Translations under genes and position numbers: made by a program
The notes under the pieces: generated by a model
The model's database searches: none
What the model saw: only the letters and a program-made list of their open reading frames with translations
Told to the model about the DNA's origin: nothing
Part shown: positions 16,301 through 24,676 of the stretch, in pieces
How positions within the stretch are numbered: the stretch's first letter is position 1
Layout of the letters: the number at the start of each line of letters is the position of its first letter
Origin: Nitrospiraceae bacterium
Lineage (GTDB): Bacteria; Nitrospirota; Thermodesulfovibrionia; UBA6902
DNA length: 57,723 bases
NCBI GenBank assembly: GCA_003599275.1
Contig: QZJG01000025.1
Coordinates: forward strand, 1 to 57,723
Direction: 5' to 3'

Positions 16301-17674
16301 TTATGGCTGCCTGGCAGGTAAAGGCTGTTTGCCGAGTGTGAAGAAGTCTTTGACAATGATTGCTGCTCCCACAAGAAAACCGACCCCGAAGATCGCCCTG
16401 AATATCCAGAACCAGAGGTTGTAGCCTGCCTTTACCGTCACATAATCGAGGCCGAGGAGACGTTCGAGGTATGTCTGCACCATGCCTGCTCCGGTTATCG
16501 TTATCACTATAAAGACCATGGATATCGTCATCCACCAGAAGGCCAGATAGCCTTTTGACTGGTTAAACTCTTTGACGCCCCTCAGGGAGGGAAGGGTCAC
16601 ATAAATCATGGACAGGATGAGCAGCACGTATGCGCCGTAAAAAGCGAGGTGCCCGTGCGCGGTTGTTATCTGTGTTCCGTGCGTCCACTTGTTTACCTGC
16701 GGGAGCGTGTGCACTACGCCCCACAGGCCCGCGCCGACAAAATTAAAGATTGCATGGGCCACCGTATAATAAAGTCCGACCCTGTTCTCTACGACTCCGC
16801 GTGTTTCGCGCGTGGTCCTGAAGGCGTCCCAAACCATCAGGAGCAGAGGTATCGGTTCAAGAGAACTGAAGATGCCGCCTACCCATAGCCAGTATTTGGG
16901 TGTGCCTATCCAGTAGTAATGATGTCCCAGTCCAAGAATGCCGGTGAAGAGCACGAGCCCGGTCTCTATATACATCCATTTTGCGAGCACCTTTACATCT
17001 GCGCCGAGAAGTTTGTGGAGCATGAATGCAAGAAGGGCAGCGGCGATCATCTCCCATGAGCCTTCGACCCAGAGGTGCACCACCCACCACCACCAGAACT
17101 GGTCTTTCACCATGCTTTTCGTATAGAACATTCCGGGGATGTACATGAGGGCGAGAAACGTCAGGCCTCCAAGTAAAACTCCCTGTACCGCCGTAAATTT
17201 TTTTGTCTTCAGAATGGTCATCAGGTTGTTGAACAGAAAAAGCAGCACCGACACGACAATGAGGACATCGGCCCATCGCGGGGCCTCGATATATTCCCGG
17301 CCCTCATTTAACAGGCGGGTACCGAAGATCTCCGTGTTGGCCTGGGGATTCAGACCCATAACAATATAACCGGCTACCACTGCGCCGACTGCAAGCACGG
17401 TCGCCCAGAACTGGAATTGCGCCAGCGGGACGCTCCACAATTCGGTCTCGGATTCTTCAGGCACGACATAATATGTGGCCCCCATCATCCCCATGAGCAG
17501 CCATACTACAAGGGCATTAATATGCAGTGTTCTGATGGTGTTGAAATTAAGAATGAAGAAATCAGGCCACATGAATTGGACAGCTGCGATGATCCCCACG
17601 AGGACCTGGACGAGGAAAAGGACCACGGCGGCCGTATAAAAATTCAGCGCTATCTTCTGACTTTGATATTGCAT
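16301..17674 (-). CDS. norB: Nitric oxide reductase large subunit (cNOR)
   Basis: NorB reduces NO to N2O at a heme b3/non-heme iron centre in the membrane. It is a 457-aa, 12-helix heme-copper oxidase-fold protein. The likely heme b ligand is His51 (LHINALVVW). The FeB ligands are His200, His251 and His252, with Glu204 of HLWVEGSWE, and Glu208 is retained. His340 and His342 (TAHGHLAFYG) serve hemes b3 and b. It follows norC by 21 bases and ends at a strong terminator. The cytochrome-c partner upstream supports cNOR rather than qNOR. The function could be denitrification or NO detoxification. Confidence 0.94.
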   Translation of the reverse strand: MQYQSQKIALNFYTAAVVLFLVQVLVGIIAAVQFMWPDFFILNFNTIRTLHINALVVWLLMGMMGATYYVVPEESETELWSVPLAQFQFWATVLAVGAVVAGYIVMGLNPQANTEIFGTRLLNEGREYIEAPRWADVLIVVSVLLFLFNNLMTILKTKKFTAVQGVLLGGLTFLALMYIPGMFYTKSMVKDQFWWWWVVHLWVEGSWEMIAAALLAFMLHKLLGADVKVLAKWMYIETGLVLFTGILGLGHHYYWIGTPKYWLWVGGIFSSLEPIPLLLMVWDAFRTTRETRGVVENRVGLYYTVAHAIFNFVGAGLWGVVHTLPQVNKWTHGTQITTAHGHLAFYGAYVLLILSMIYVTLPSLRGVKEFNQSKGYLAFWWMTISMVFIVITITGAGMVQTYLERLLGLDYVTVKAGYNLWFWIFRAIFGVGFLVGAAIIVKDFFTLGKQPLPARQP

Positions 17675-17695
17675 TGCTCTCCTCCCTTGGTAAAT

Positions 17696-18367
17696 TTATT
17701 TCAATGTAATCAGATACTCTGCCAGCATCCTTATCTCCTCATCACTCAGATGGGCAAAGGCCGGCATCGCGGAATTTTCAACGACCGAAGCCGGGTCTTT
17801 CAGATGCCTTATATGCCAGTCGATGTCAGGCTGTTTTGATCCTGTATGTGTGAGATCAGGCCCTGCCGTGCCGCCAAGTCCCGCGATCTGGTGGCATGCC
17901 GCGCAGTCGTTCTTCCGGAAAAGCATCTGCCCGGTGCTTGCGGTCCCTGCAGCGGCTGCAGCCGCAAGGACAGGTTTCGGGGGCCAGTCGTTTGTATCCA
18001 CTTTCGAGGTCCACTCAAGAAACGCTATCAGATTGTCCGCCTCTTCTTCGGAAAGTCCGAGTTTCGGCATAGCGGCGTCCGGCTTTATCGACCGGGGATT
18101 GAGAAGAAACTTTTTCAGATATCCTTTCGGTTTCCGCTCTGTGGCCTTCGTCATGTCAGGCGCAAAGTATGAGCCGTTGCCGAGGATGGTGTGGCAGCCG
18201 ATGCAGTCGTACTTATGCCAGACCTTCTTGCCTGCATCCACCTTTTCCGTAATTTCGGGCGCCCTCTTGTCCAGGGTCCCCATGGTATCTATGGTCAGAA
18301 TTACAAGGACGGCGAAACAGAGAAGACTGCCGTAGATAAACAGGTTTTTCGCAGCATTTGTACTCAT
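17696..18367 (-). CDS. norC: Nitric oxide reductase cytochrome c subunit, di-heme variant
   Basis: NorC anchors a periplasmic c-type cytochrome that feeds electrons to NorB. It has one N-terminal membrane segment (about residues 9-29), then a NorC-type heme site CIGCH (55-59). After an Ala-rich linker (about 134-143) there is a second cytochrome c domain with CAACH (155-159). Classical NorC has about 150 residues and one heme; this one has 223 residues and two heme sites. The extra domain may replace a soluble donor. AAGGAGG precedes the ATG. Confidence 0.9.
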   Translation of the reverse strand: MSTNAAKNLFIYGSLLCFAVLVILTIDTMGTLDKRAPEITEKVDAGKKVWHKYDCIGCHTILGNGSYFAPDMTKATERKPKGYLKKFLLNPRSIKPDAAMPKLGLSEEEADNLIAFLEWTSKVDTNDWPPKPVLAAAAAAGTASTGQMLFRKNDCAACHQIAGLGGTAGPDLTHTGSKQPDIDWHIRHLKDPASVVENSAMPAFAHLSDEEIRMLAEYLITLK

Positions 18368-18445
18368 TGAGTGACCTCCTTTTTTATTTTCTTGGCACAG
18401 ACCTCAAGATGATAATTTTATACATCAATCCCGCAGCGACGGAGA

Positions 18446-18473
18446 ATGATTTATATCATATGATTTAAATCAT
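18446..18473 (-). promoter_or_regulatory. Two adjacent FNR/DNR-type boxes upstream of norC
   Basis: ATGATTTATATCAT (18446-18459) and ATGATTTAAATCAT (18460-18473) abut each other. Each has the TGAT-N4-ATCA core of CRP/FNR-family regulators such as FNR, DNR and NnrR. They lie 79-106 bases upstream of the norC start. NO- or oxygen-dependent activation is inferred. Confidence 0.7.
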
Positions 18474-18504
18474 AGGTGAAGAAGTGCGGTCTTTGGGGCG
18501 GGGA

Positions 18505-19350
18505 TCAGTTCTTTCGTGATGGAGGCAGGATTGCACACGCCGTGCAAGTGTCTTTAAATCTTTCTCCCCTGCACAGGCGTGAAATCCCCTGATGACACAG
18601 GGCGAAGTCATATTTGAGCGGATCGTCGGGGTCGAACTTTTTCAGCGATTCCGTGATCTCTTTTGCGGTCTTCCAGTCCGAAGATTTCCTCTTTGTCAGG
18701 CCGAGGCATCCCGAAATTCTTGCGATGTGAACGTCAAGAGGGATGATTAGTTTTGAAGGAGGTATTTTGTCCCAGATGCCGAAGTCTATATCCTTCGTCC
18801 TCACCATCCATCTCAGGAAAAGGTTCATGCGCTTGCATGCGCTGCCGCCCGCGGGAGACGGGAAGAATTGCGAAATCCCCCCTTTGTCACCCCGGAGAAA
18901 ATAATCGACAAAACCGGTCAGGGCCTTTCCGATGTCTTCATCTTCCGTGTTGTAACAGTGATAAAACAGGTCCTTCAGCGAACCCCATTTTTTCAGGGCA
19001 GCGCCCAATCTGTTGACAAGGGAAAGAATATCCTCTTCTTTATTAAACCGGTAGCTGGTCCCCCTGAAATATTTTTTATCTTTTTTAAGCGAGAAATTTC
19101 TGAAAAATTCTGCGGGATGCCTGCCGCCGGGCTTGAGGATCTTTTCTATCACAGGTTTGAACAATTCCACCTTGCCATATGCAAAACATGAAGCGATGAG
19201 TCCCGCTGCTTCTATGTCTTCGGGTCCGGTATACTTGTGAGGGAACTCGACAGGGTCGTGTTTGATCCTCTCTTTGAAATTAAATTCGCCGTAAAATTTG
19301 TCGAGGGTTTGTTTGAGCGAAGAGCCATCCGAAAATTTGTCTGCCGGCAT
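18505..19350 (-). CDS. TIGR02757 (DUF2400) family protein
   Basis: This 281-aa protein has the conserved segments PHKYTGPEDIEAAGLIASCFAYG, YRFN..EDI, IPLDVHIARISGCLGLTKRK and DFALCHQGISRLC. Its C-terminal CxxC-containing end (DTCTACAIL) recalls the iron-sulfur loop of HhH-GPD DNA glycosylases, and the pattern PLDVHIARI resembles that fold. The molecular function is not established. Transcription is on the minus strand. The gene is upstream of norC but separated from it by the FNR-type boxes, so it is probably a separate unit. Confidence 0.8.
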   Translation of the reverse strand: MPADKFSDGSSLKQTLDKFYGEFNFKERIKHDPVEFPHKYTGPEDIEAAGLIASCFAYGKVELFKPVIEKILKPGGRHPAEFFRNFSLKKDKKYFRGTSYRFNKEEDILSLVNRLGAALKKWGSLKDLFYHCYNTEDEDIGKALTGFVDYFLRGDKGGISQFFPSPAGGSACKRMNLFLRWMVRTKDIDFGIWDKIPPSKLIIPLDVHIARISGCLGLTKRKSSDWKTAKEITESLKKFDPDDPLKYDFALCHQGISRLCRGERFKDTCTACAILPPSRKN

Positions 19351-19479
19351 AGCTCATATTCTAACACAGCCCGGACCTGCAGCCATTCCGGCCCGAATCC
19401 TTACTGCGCGCGGTCGGGGACAACGAATACTTTGATTCTTAAAAGACCCGTCGGGAGAGTATTGTTGAAGGACGTGAAG

Positions 19480-19508
19480 TTGACTTTGAAAGCGGAATTC
19501 TGTTAACT
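19480..19508 (+). promoter_or_regulatory. Promoter of tRNA-Met
   Basis: TTGACT (19480-19485) and TTAACT (19503-19508) have 17-base spacing and lie 18 bases before the tRNA. Confidence 0.5.
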
Positions 19509-19526
19509 TGAAATTCGCTTTCCGTC

Positions 19527-19603
19527 GGCGGTGTAGCTCAGTCGGTTAGAGCATACGGCTCATATCCGTAGTGTCGCTGGTTCGAGTCCAGCCACCGCCA
19601 CCA
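19527..19603 (+). tRNA. tRNA with CAT anticodon (elongator Met, or Ile2)
   Basis: The cloverleaf is complete. The acceptor stem GGCGGTG/CACCGCC is fully paired, the anticodon loop is CTCATAT, the T loop is TTCGAGT and the CCA is encoded. A paired first base (G1-C72) excludes initiator tRNA. Lysidine-modified Ile2 cannot be excluded from the sequence alone. Confidence 0.93.
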
Positions 19604-19630
19604 TCCAATTGTGAATTTGCTTTTTTTCTT

Positions 19631-19665
19631 TTGACGTATCGGGAAATTCCAATTATAATCTATCC
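19631..19665 (+). promoter_or_regulatory. marC promoter, probable leaderless start
   Basis: TTGACG (19631-19636), 17 bases, then TATAAT (19654-19659). The ATG begins 7 bases after the -10, at the predicted transcription start, and there is no ribosome site. Confidence 0.65.
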
Positions 19666-20253
19666 ATGTTTGAGACCGTAAAGAATCTGCTGGTGACGTT
19701 CATTCCCATATTTGTAGCGATAGATATATTTGCCGTGCTTCCGATATTCATATCCATAACCGGCGATATTGCGGATAGCGAAAGAAAGACGATAGTCAGA
19801 CAGTCGATAATTACGGCTTTGGCCGTAAGTCTTGCATTTGTGGCCCTGGGGGAAGCGGTCTTCAAGATATTGGGGATTACCGTCGATGACTTCAAAATAG
19901 CCGGTGGGCTGGTACTCCTCGTTATTGCAGTTCTTGATCTTATAAGATACGGCGGTGAGCGGAGAAAAGTGGAAGACACCGTCGGGGTTGTGCCTATAGG
20001 CGTGCCGCTGATTGTAGGGCCTGCCGTGCTGACCACGCTGATAGTCCTGATCAACCATTACGGCATCGTCCCGACCGTGATATCGCTTGTCCTGAATCTG
20101 TTCATTGTATGGGCTTCTTTTGTAAATGCGGAAAAAATCACGACCCTTATAGGCAAGAACGGCATTGTCGCCATTTCGAAGATCATGGCGATCCTGCTTG
20201 CCTCCATCGCAGTCATGATGATACGCCTCGGATTGCAGAATGTCATTAAATAA
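19666..20253 (+). CDS. MarC family integral membrane protein
   Basis: This 195-aa MarC/UPF0056 protein has six predicted membrane segments. The family patterns FIPIFVAIDIFAVLPIFISIT, FKIAGGLVLL and VVPIGVPLIVGPAVLTTLIVL are present. The transport or other role of the family is unresolved; older links to multiple antibiotic resistance are not supported by this sequence. A strong promoter places the transcription start at the ATG. Its end overlaps the thioesterase start by 14 bases, so the two are coupled. Confidence 0.88.
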   Translation: MFETVKNLLVTFIPIFVAIDIFAVLPIFISITGDIADSERKTIVRQSIITALAVSLAFVALGEAVFKILGITVDDFKIAGGLVLLVIAVLDLIRYGGERRKVEDTVGVVPIGVPLIVGPAVLTTLIVLINHYGIVPTVISLVLNLFIVWASFVNAEKITTLIGKNGIVAISKIMAILLASIAVMMIRLGLQNVIK

Positions 20254-20698
20254 AGATAACGAAACCCGTGTAACCTCTGTAAAAAAGAAGAGCGGGGGGG
20301 CGCCCCAAATCAAGCTGATTGACGACGGATACTGCTTTGTATGCGGGCTGAAAAACCCTCTCGGCCTGAAACTTGAATTCGTTTTTGACGGTAAAGCCAT
20401 AAAGACTGAATTTGTCCCGAAGAAGGAATATCAGGGATATTACAACATTGTTCACGGCGGGATCATCTCAACCCTGCTTGACGAGGCCATGGTCAAGCTT
20501 GCCATCGCCATGAACATGCCGGCCGTCACTGCGCAAATGGATATCCGTTTAAGAAAGGCATTGCTCGTCGGGCAAAAGATAACCGTTCAGGCAGAGGTGT
20601 TAAAAAATACGAAAAAGATTCTGGAAGTGCATGCCAGGGCGCTGACGGACGATAACACGGTTGTGGCTGAGGCAACGGGAAAGTTGATGAAGGTATGA
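20240..20698 (+). CDS. PaaI-type hotdog-fold thioesterase
   Basis: This 152-aa hotdog protein has an N-terminal CFVCGLKNPLGLKL motif, the catalytic-loop HGGIISTLLDEAM and the central strand region with TAQMDIRLRKAL. Members hydrolyse acyl-CoA or acyl-ACP thioesters. The substrate here is unknown. It overlaps marC and ends before a bidirectional terminator. Confidence 0.85.
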   Translation: MSLNKDNETRVTSVKKKSGGAPQIKLIDDGYCFVCGLKNPLGLKLEFVFDGKAIKTEFVPKKEYQGYYNIVHGGIISTLLDEAMVKLAIAMNMPAVTAQMDIRLRKALLVGQKITVQAEVLKNTKKILEVHARALTDDNTVVAEATGKLMKV

Positions 20699-20743
20699 TT
20701 CAGGATCGCGTGTTACACGAAAGTTTCAATAAGTTTTCAGCAT

Positions 20744-20781
20744 AAAAAAGAAGACACGGTTTTAAACCGTGTCTTCTTTTT
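20744..20781. terminator. Bidirectional terminator between thioesterase gene and 5S rRNA
   Basis: The near-perfect stem AAGAAGACACGGTTT/AAACCGTGTCTTCTT is flanked by an A-run on one side and a T-run on the other. It serves the plus-strand thioesterase gene and the minus-strand 5S gene. Confidence 0.88.
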
Positions 20782-20791
20782 CTAAATTTAA

Positions 20792-20907
<116 letters not shown>

Positions 20908-21013
20908 AAGCTGTTTTTCTAAACGAGCAAAAAATAATAACATCAAAAGGAAGAAAATATCAAGGGGGGGTAAAAAATAACTGCTAAAGGGACAGGCAAG
21001 TCAGGAAAACCCG

Positions 21014-23980
21014 TTACAGCACTACATCAAACACCATCTTCTTTTTTTCATCACCTTCTTTTCTCAGCACCTCTACCTTGACCGTATCTCCTGTTTTCTT
21101 ATTTAAGAGATAAATTTTTAAATCATCTATGCCCTTCATGGCTTTTTCATCTATCGAAAGAATGATGTCGCCGGTCCTGAGCCCCGCTTTTTCGGAGACG
21201 CTGTTTTCAGAAAAGCCGTTTATCCTGATCCCTTCTTTTTCTTCCGATATCGAGACCATGAGTTTTGGGGCGGTCATGCCTTCAACGGGCCGGGGAAAAA
21301 TTACATAGTCGGCGATGCCCATAGCAACTTCAGAATCGGGAAGAATTATTGCATAACTGCTTCCGTTTCTCCTGAAGGTCCTCAGGGGGATGCCTGAACC
21401 GTATTCAAGATGCCCGTTGCCGGCAAGGACCACCATTTGATATCCGGGATTTTTACCCAGGAATTCATCAATCGACAATGACATTGTTTCATCCCACAGC
21501 AACTGGGCCTGGTAGAAATAGTCGAAGTTTTTCTCCTCTGCGCCTTTGTGCTGTTTGAAAATATTTTTCAGTCTTTCCCTGTAAGTATTATCGGAGAAAT
21601 CCATTTGCGGCGGGATATCGTTCCTTTCCTCAGGTCCAAGTGAATCAAGCCCTTCGCGTGATACCTTTTCAATGATTTCACGCTTCAGGTTCAGCGCGAC
21701 AACGGGTATTTTCTCACTTTTAGCGAAATCGAGAACCGGCTTATACAGATTATAGTCAAAGCCCCATCTCTTGAAATATTCCGACTTTTTCAGGAAGTCG
21801 GCTTCATCCATTTCGCCTGCTATAAAGCTGTCAAGGACCTGCTGAAACGGCCGCTGGAACATTTCCATCCCGATCGCGAGTTTTTTATTTTTCCTGTATA
21901 TCCCCCTGATGACGTCAAGCTGGACAAAATGATGGGCGAACATATTGTGCGCCTCTCCGACATAGACGATCTTTTTATCTCCGACTCTGTCGATGACCTC
22001 CGGCAGCATTTTGATACTGGAAATGTCCACAGCGGGAGTATCTTCATAAGTGTCCATGGTTATCCCCCTTCCGGTTTGCTCAATCTTCCTGACAAGGTTT
22101 CTGCCGTTTTCAAACAGCAATTTGCTGTACTGCCCATAATGGAGTATTTTCCTGGATGCGGCGTCCGCCTCCATCTTTGATTTCCCGTTAATTATCCCGA
22201 TGACCTTTTCGGGGTTGAGCGGATTTACTTTTACAGTAAAAGAGAAACCTGCATCTTCAGAAGAGACCTTACCGAAAATTCTGTCTGTCAGGGGGTTGTC
22301 GGACCCAAAAATTATGACCGAAGACGACATAATGTCGGAGTTTTTAATATCTCTTTCATCTTTTATTACCGGATTATTACTTGCAAATATCTCCATGATA
22401 CTGGTGTAGATTCCCGCATTTTCCCGCGGCATGGCGATGATAAGGCATTTATCGCCCAGAAGCCTCGCAAGCACAGGGGCCAACTCCTGCCGGTCAAGCT
22501 TGCGGGCGACATCATAATCCTCGTCAAAGACTATCCTGTCCGGCCTCTCCGGGAAGGAAAATTCAAAGCTGTTTTTTACCTTATCGATATCGAGAGATTT
22601 TTTGACGGTGTCATTTCCGGTATATACGGTCAGTGGGAGCGTAAACCTGTAAGCTTTTTCCTTTTGACTGACCGTGAAATGCAGTTTATGGCCGCTACCG
22701 CTTTGGTCAGTTTTTAAACCGTCAATGCTGATTTCGGGTAACCCTGTGCCGTATACCCATTGATCGAAGAACCATGAAAGGTCCCGACCGTAAAACATTT
22801 CAAAAGACTCTTTCAGATCGTCCCATGAAGCCGGACTGAAAGGTCTCTTTTTCAATAGACTCTTCAAGGCGTTAAAAAACGCCTCCTCTCCGCCCATCTT
22901 CTTCAGCATGTGAAAAACCATAGCGGTCTTGCCGTAGCCGATTACCCGTGTCGATGAATCAACACGGCCCATGAAGTCTTTTAAGGGAAATTCATTTTCG
23001 GCTGTGATATAACTTTTGTAATCGGTCAGAATCTGTTTCCTGTACGCCCAGCCTTTATTCTTCTGCTCCTCGTAAAGGTGGTCTGCAAGATAAGTCGTCA
23101 ACCCTTCCGCCCAGTTGCCCTTTTCATAATCGACATAAACGAGATTGCCGAACCACTGGTGCAGGATCTCGTGCCCCAGCGAGGTCTCGACGATAAAGGG
23201 AAGCCTTACAACCGCGCTGCCCAGCAATGTAAAGGTCGGCATTGAATATCCGGTGGGCAGAAAGTTTTCGACTATTGAAAACCGCCTGTACGGGAATTCA
23301 CCGATGAGGCCTTCGTACAGGTCCAGGTATTTCTTTGTGAAATCTATATACGTCTGCGCGAGATGCAGGTCCTCCCTGAAAAAATACGCGTAGATATCGA
23401 CGTGCCTGAATTTGTCCTTTACGACGTTAAATCTGTCTGACGCGGTGAGATTGATGCTGTTCACGGGATATGGGAAATCGAAGGCAAATTCGGCGTGGTC
23501 GCCTTTTTCAGTCTTCTTGATCGCTTCAGCCTCTGAAACAGCCTCATACCCTTTGGGAAGGACCGCTTTAAGAGTGAACCGGCTTAAACCCCTTACTTCC
23601 GGATACCACAGATTTCCAAGAAATATCCCCTCCCTCCCTATGGAATTTTGCGCTGCCCCGTGGGTATCACTGAATGCGCCCCTGTAACTTATCTCGATAA
23701 GCCCGTCTTTATCGGTTGTTATTTTAAAAGTCCTGTCGTTCTCATGGACCGCCATCTGCCGGCCGTTAAGTTTAATGTAATTTATTTTGAGGTCTCCCTT
23801 GTTAAACAGAAGCTCCTGCCCTGCCTTGACAGCTATCCGGGACAAGCCGGAGAGGCCTGCATTCGGAACATCGACGGAGACTTCGAGGTTGTAATCAATT
23901 ACCGAAGCCGCGATGGCGGAGAAAGGAGAAAACAGCAGAATGGCTGCGATCAGGACCGTATTGATTTTCAAGAGACCCAT
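21014..23980 (-). CDS. M1-family metallopeptidase fused to ChaN-like and PDZ domains
   Basis: This is an exported multidomain protein of about 988 residues. A signal peptide (MGLLKINTVLIAAILLFSPFSAIAA) is followed by a gluzincin M1 domain. That domain has HEILHQW (zinc/catalytic, His270) and NWAEGLTTYLADH carrying the downstream zinc Glu. From about residue 660 to 890 comes a ChaN/DUF399-like domain (VYVGEAHNMFAHH, GMEMFQRPFQ, VVLAGNGHLEYGSGIP). A C-terminal PDZ domain (about 905-985, AGLRTGDIILSIDEK) ends the protein. The frame is open to 24079, but the signal peptide points to ATG 23980; neither start has a strong ribosome site. It probably acts in the periplasm. The combination of peptidase and heme-binding-type domain is unusual. 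Confidence 0.85.
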   Translation of the reverse strand: MGLLKINTVLIAAILLFSPFSAIAASVIDYNLEVSVDVPNAGLSGLSRIAVKAGQELLFNKGDLKINYIKLNGRQMAVHENDRTFKITTDKDGLIEISYRGAFSDTHGAAQNSIGREGIFLGNLWYPEVRGLSRFTLKAVLPKGYEAVSEAEAIKKTEKGDHAEFAFDFPYPVNSINLTASDRFNVVKDKFRHVDIYAYFFREDLHLAQTYIDFTKKYLDLYEGLIGEFPYRRFSIVENFLPTGYSMPTFTLLGSAVVRLPFIVETSLGHEILHQWFGNLVYVDYEKGNWAEGLTTYLADHLYEEQKNKGWAYRKQILTDYKSYITAENEFPLKDFMGRVDSSTRVIGYGKTAMVFHMLKKMGGEEAFFNALKSLLKKRPFSPASWDDLKESFEMFYGRDLSWFFDQWVYGTGLPEISIDGLKTDQSGSGHKLHFTVSQKEKAYRFTLPLTVYTGNDTVKKSLDIDKVKNSFEFSFPERPDRIVFDEDYDVARKLDRQELAPVLARLLGDKCLIIAMPRENAGIYTSIMEIFASNNPVIKDERDIKNSDIMSSSVIIFGSDNPLTDRIFGKVSSEDAGFSFTVKVNPLNPEKVIGIINGKSKMEADAASRKILHYGQYSKLLFENGRNLVRKIEQTGRGITMDTYEDTPAVDISSIKMLPEVIDRVGDKKIVYVGEAHNMFAHHFVQLDVIRGIYRKNKKLAIGMEMFQRPFQQVLDSFIAGEMDEADFLKKSEYFKRWGFDYNLYKPVLDFAKSEKIPVVALNLKREIIEKVSREGLDSLGPEERNDIPPQMDFSDNTYRERLKNIFKQHKGAEEKNFDYFYQAQLLWDETMSLSIDEFLGKNPGYQMVVLAGNGHLEYGSGIPLRTFRRNGSSYAIILPDSEVAMGIADYVIFPRPVEGMTAPKLMVSISEEKEGIRINGFSENSVSEKAGLRTGDIILSIDEKAMKGIDDLKIYLLNKKTGDTVKVEVLRKEGDEKKKMVFDVVL

Positions 23981-24130
23981 TTTTAATCTGAAAATTTGAT
24001 AAAGATTGTGAGAATCTGTTTGATAAAAAACTCTATTCCAGTATATCAGAACAGATGAAGAAATCAAATGAAGGGTCATTTGCAGGGTTTCGTCCTCTGC
24101 GCGTGAGGCAATACCGTAATGCCGCTGAAT

Positions 24131-24160
24131 TTGATTTTTGCTTTTCCAATATGATATAAA
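24131..24160 (+). promoter_or_regulatory. Promoter of the rpsF operon
   Basis: TTGATT (24131-24136), 18 bases, TATAAA (24155-24160). The predicted leader is about 78 bases and carries a CCG-loop hairpin. Confidence 0.5.
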
Positions 24161-24172
24161 AATAGCTCTTTG

Positions 24173-24195
24173 CTCTTCCCGCAGCCGGGGAAGGG
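24173..24195 (+). promoter_or_regulatory. Candidate S6:S18-binding leader hairpin
   Basis: CTTCCC and GGGAAG (plus two further pairs) enclose the loop GCAGCCG, which contains a CCG triplet. Leaders of rpsF operons in many bacteria carry a CCG-bearing hairpin bound by the S6-S18 pair for feedback control. Assignment is by position and the CCG only. Confidence 0.4.
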
Positions 24196-24244
24196 CTCTT
24201 GTCTTTCTTCATATGAGGGAAGAACTGATCCAAAAGGAGGACGT

Positions 24245-24676
24245 ATGAATTTTTACGAAAAAATAGTGATCCTTGACCCGAATCTCGACGACAGCGCCGC
24301 AGAAGAGGTAATCGGAAAGGTCAGGGACATAATCGTCAACCGGGGCGGTGAAGTCCTGAAGACGGAAAAATGGGGCCGCCGCAAACTGGCCTACGAGATG
24401 AACAAACATCAGAAGGGAAATTACTTTCTGCTTCTTTTCAAGTCCCCCCCATCGGCAATCTACGAGCTCGAAAGGCTTTGCAAGGTTGTTGACGCAATCA
24501 TAAGGTTTATGGTTGTAAAGCTGACCAAAAAGAAACAAATAGACGCTGCCGTGGCATCTGCGGCACAGGCATCGACAAAGAATGATACCCAGGATGCAAC
24601 AAAGCAAGCTCAGGTAAAGGCCGCGCCTGCCGCAGGGGGGGCTGAAGCCGCGTTGGAGGGCAACAAGAATGTTTAA
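24245..24676 (+). CDS. rpsF: 30S ribosomal protein bS6
   Basis: bS6 binds the 16S central domain with bS18. The 143-aa protein starts MNFYEKIVILDPNLDD and has the family core KTEKWGRRKLAYEMNKHQKGNYFLLLF. After the domain comes an Ala/Gln/Lys-rich tail of about 45 residues. A strong AAAGGAGG precedes the ATG at 24245, which fixes the start although the frame is open to 24170. It overlaps ssb by 8 bases, and rpsF-ssb-rpsR is the common order. Confidence 0.96.
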   Translation: MNFYEKIVILDPNLDDSAAEEVIGKVRDIIVNRGGEVLKTEKWGRRKLAYEMNKHQKGNYFLLLFKSPPSAIYELERLCKVVDAIIRFMVVKLTKKKQIDAAVASAAQASTKNDTQDATKQAQVKAAPAAGGAEAALEGNKNV

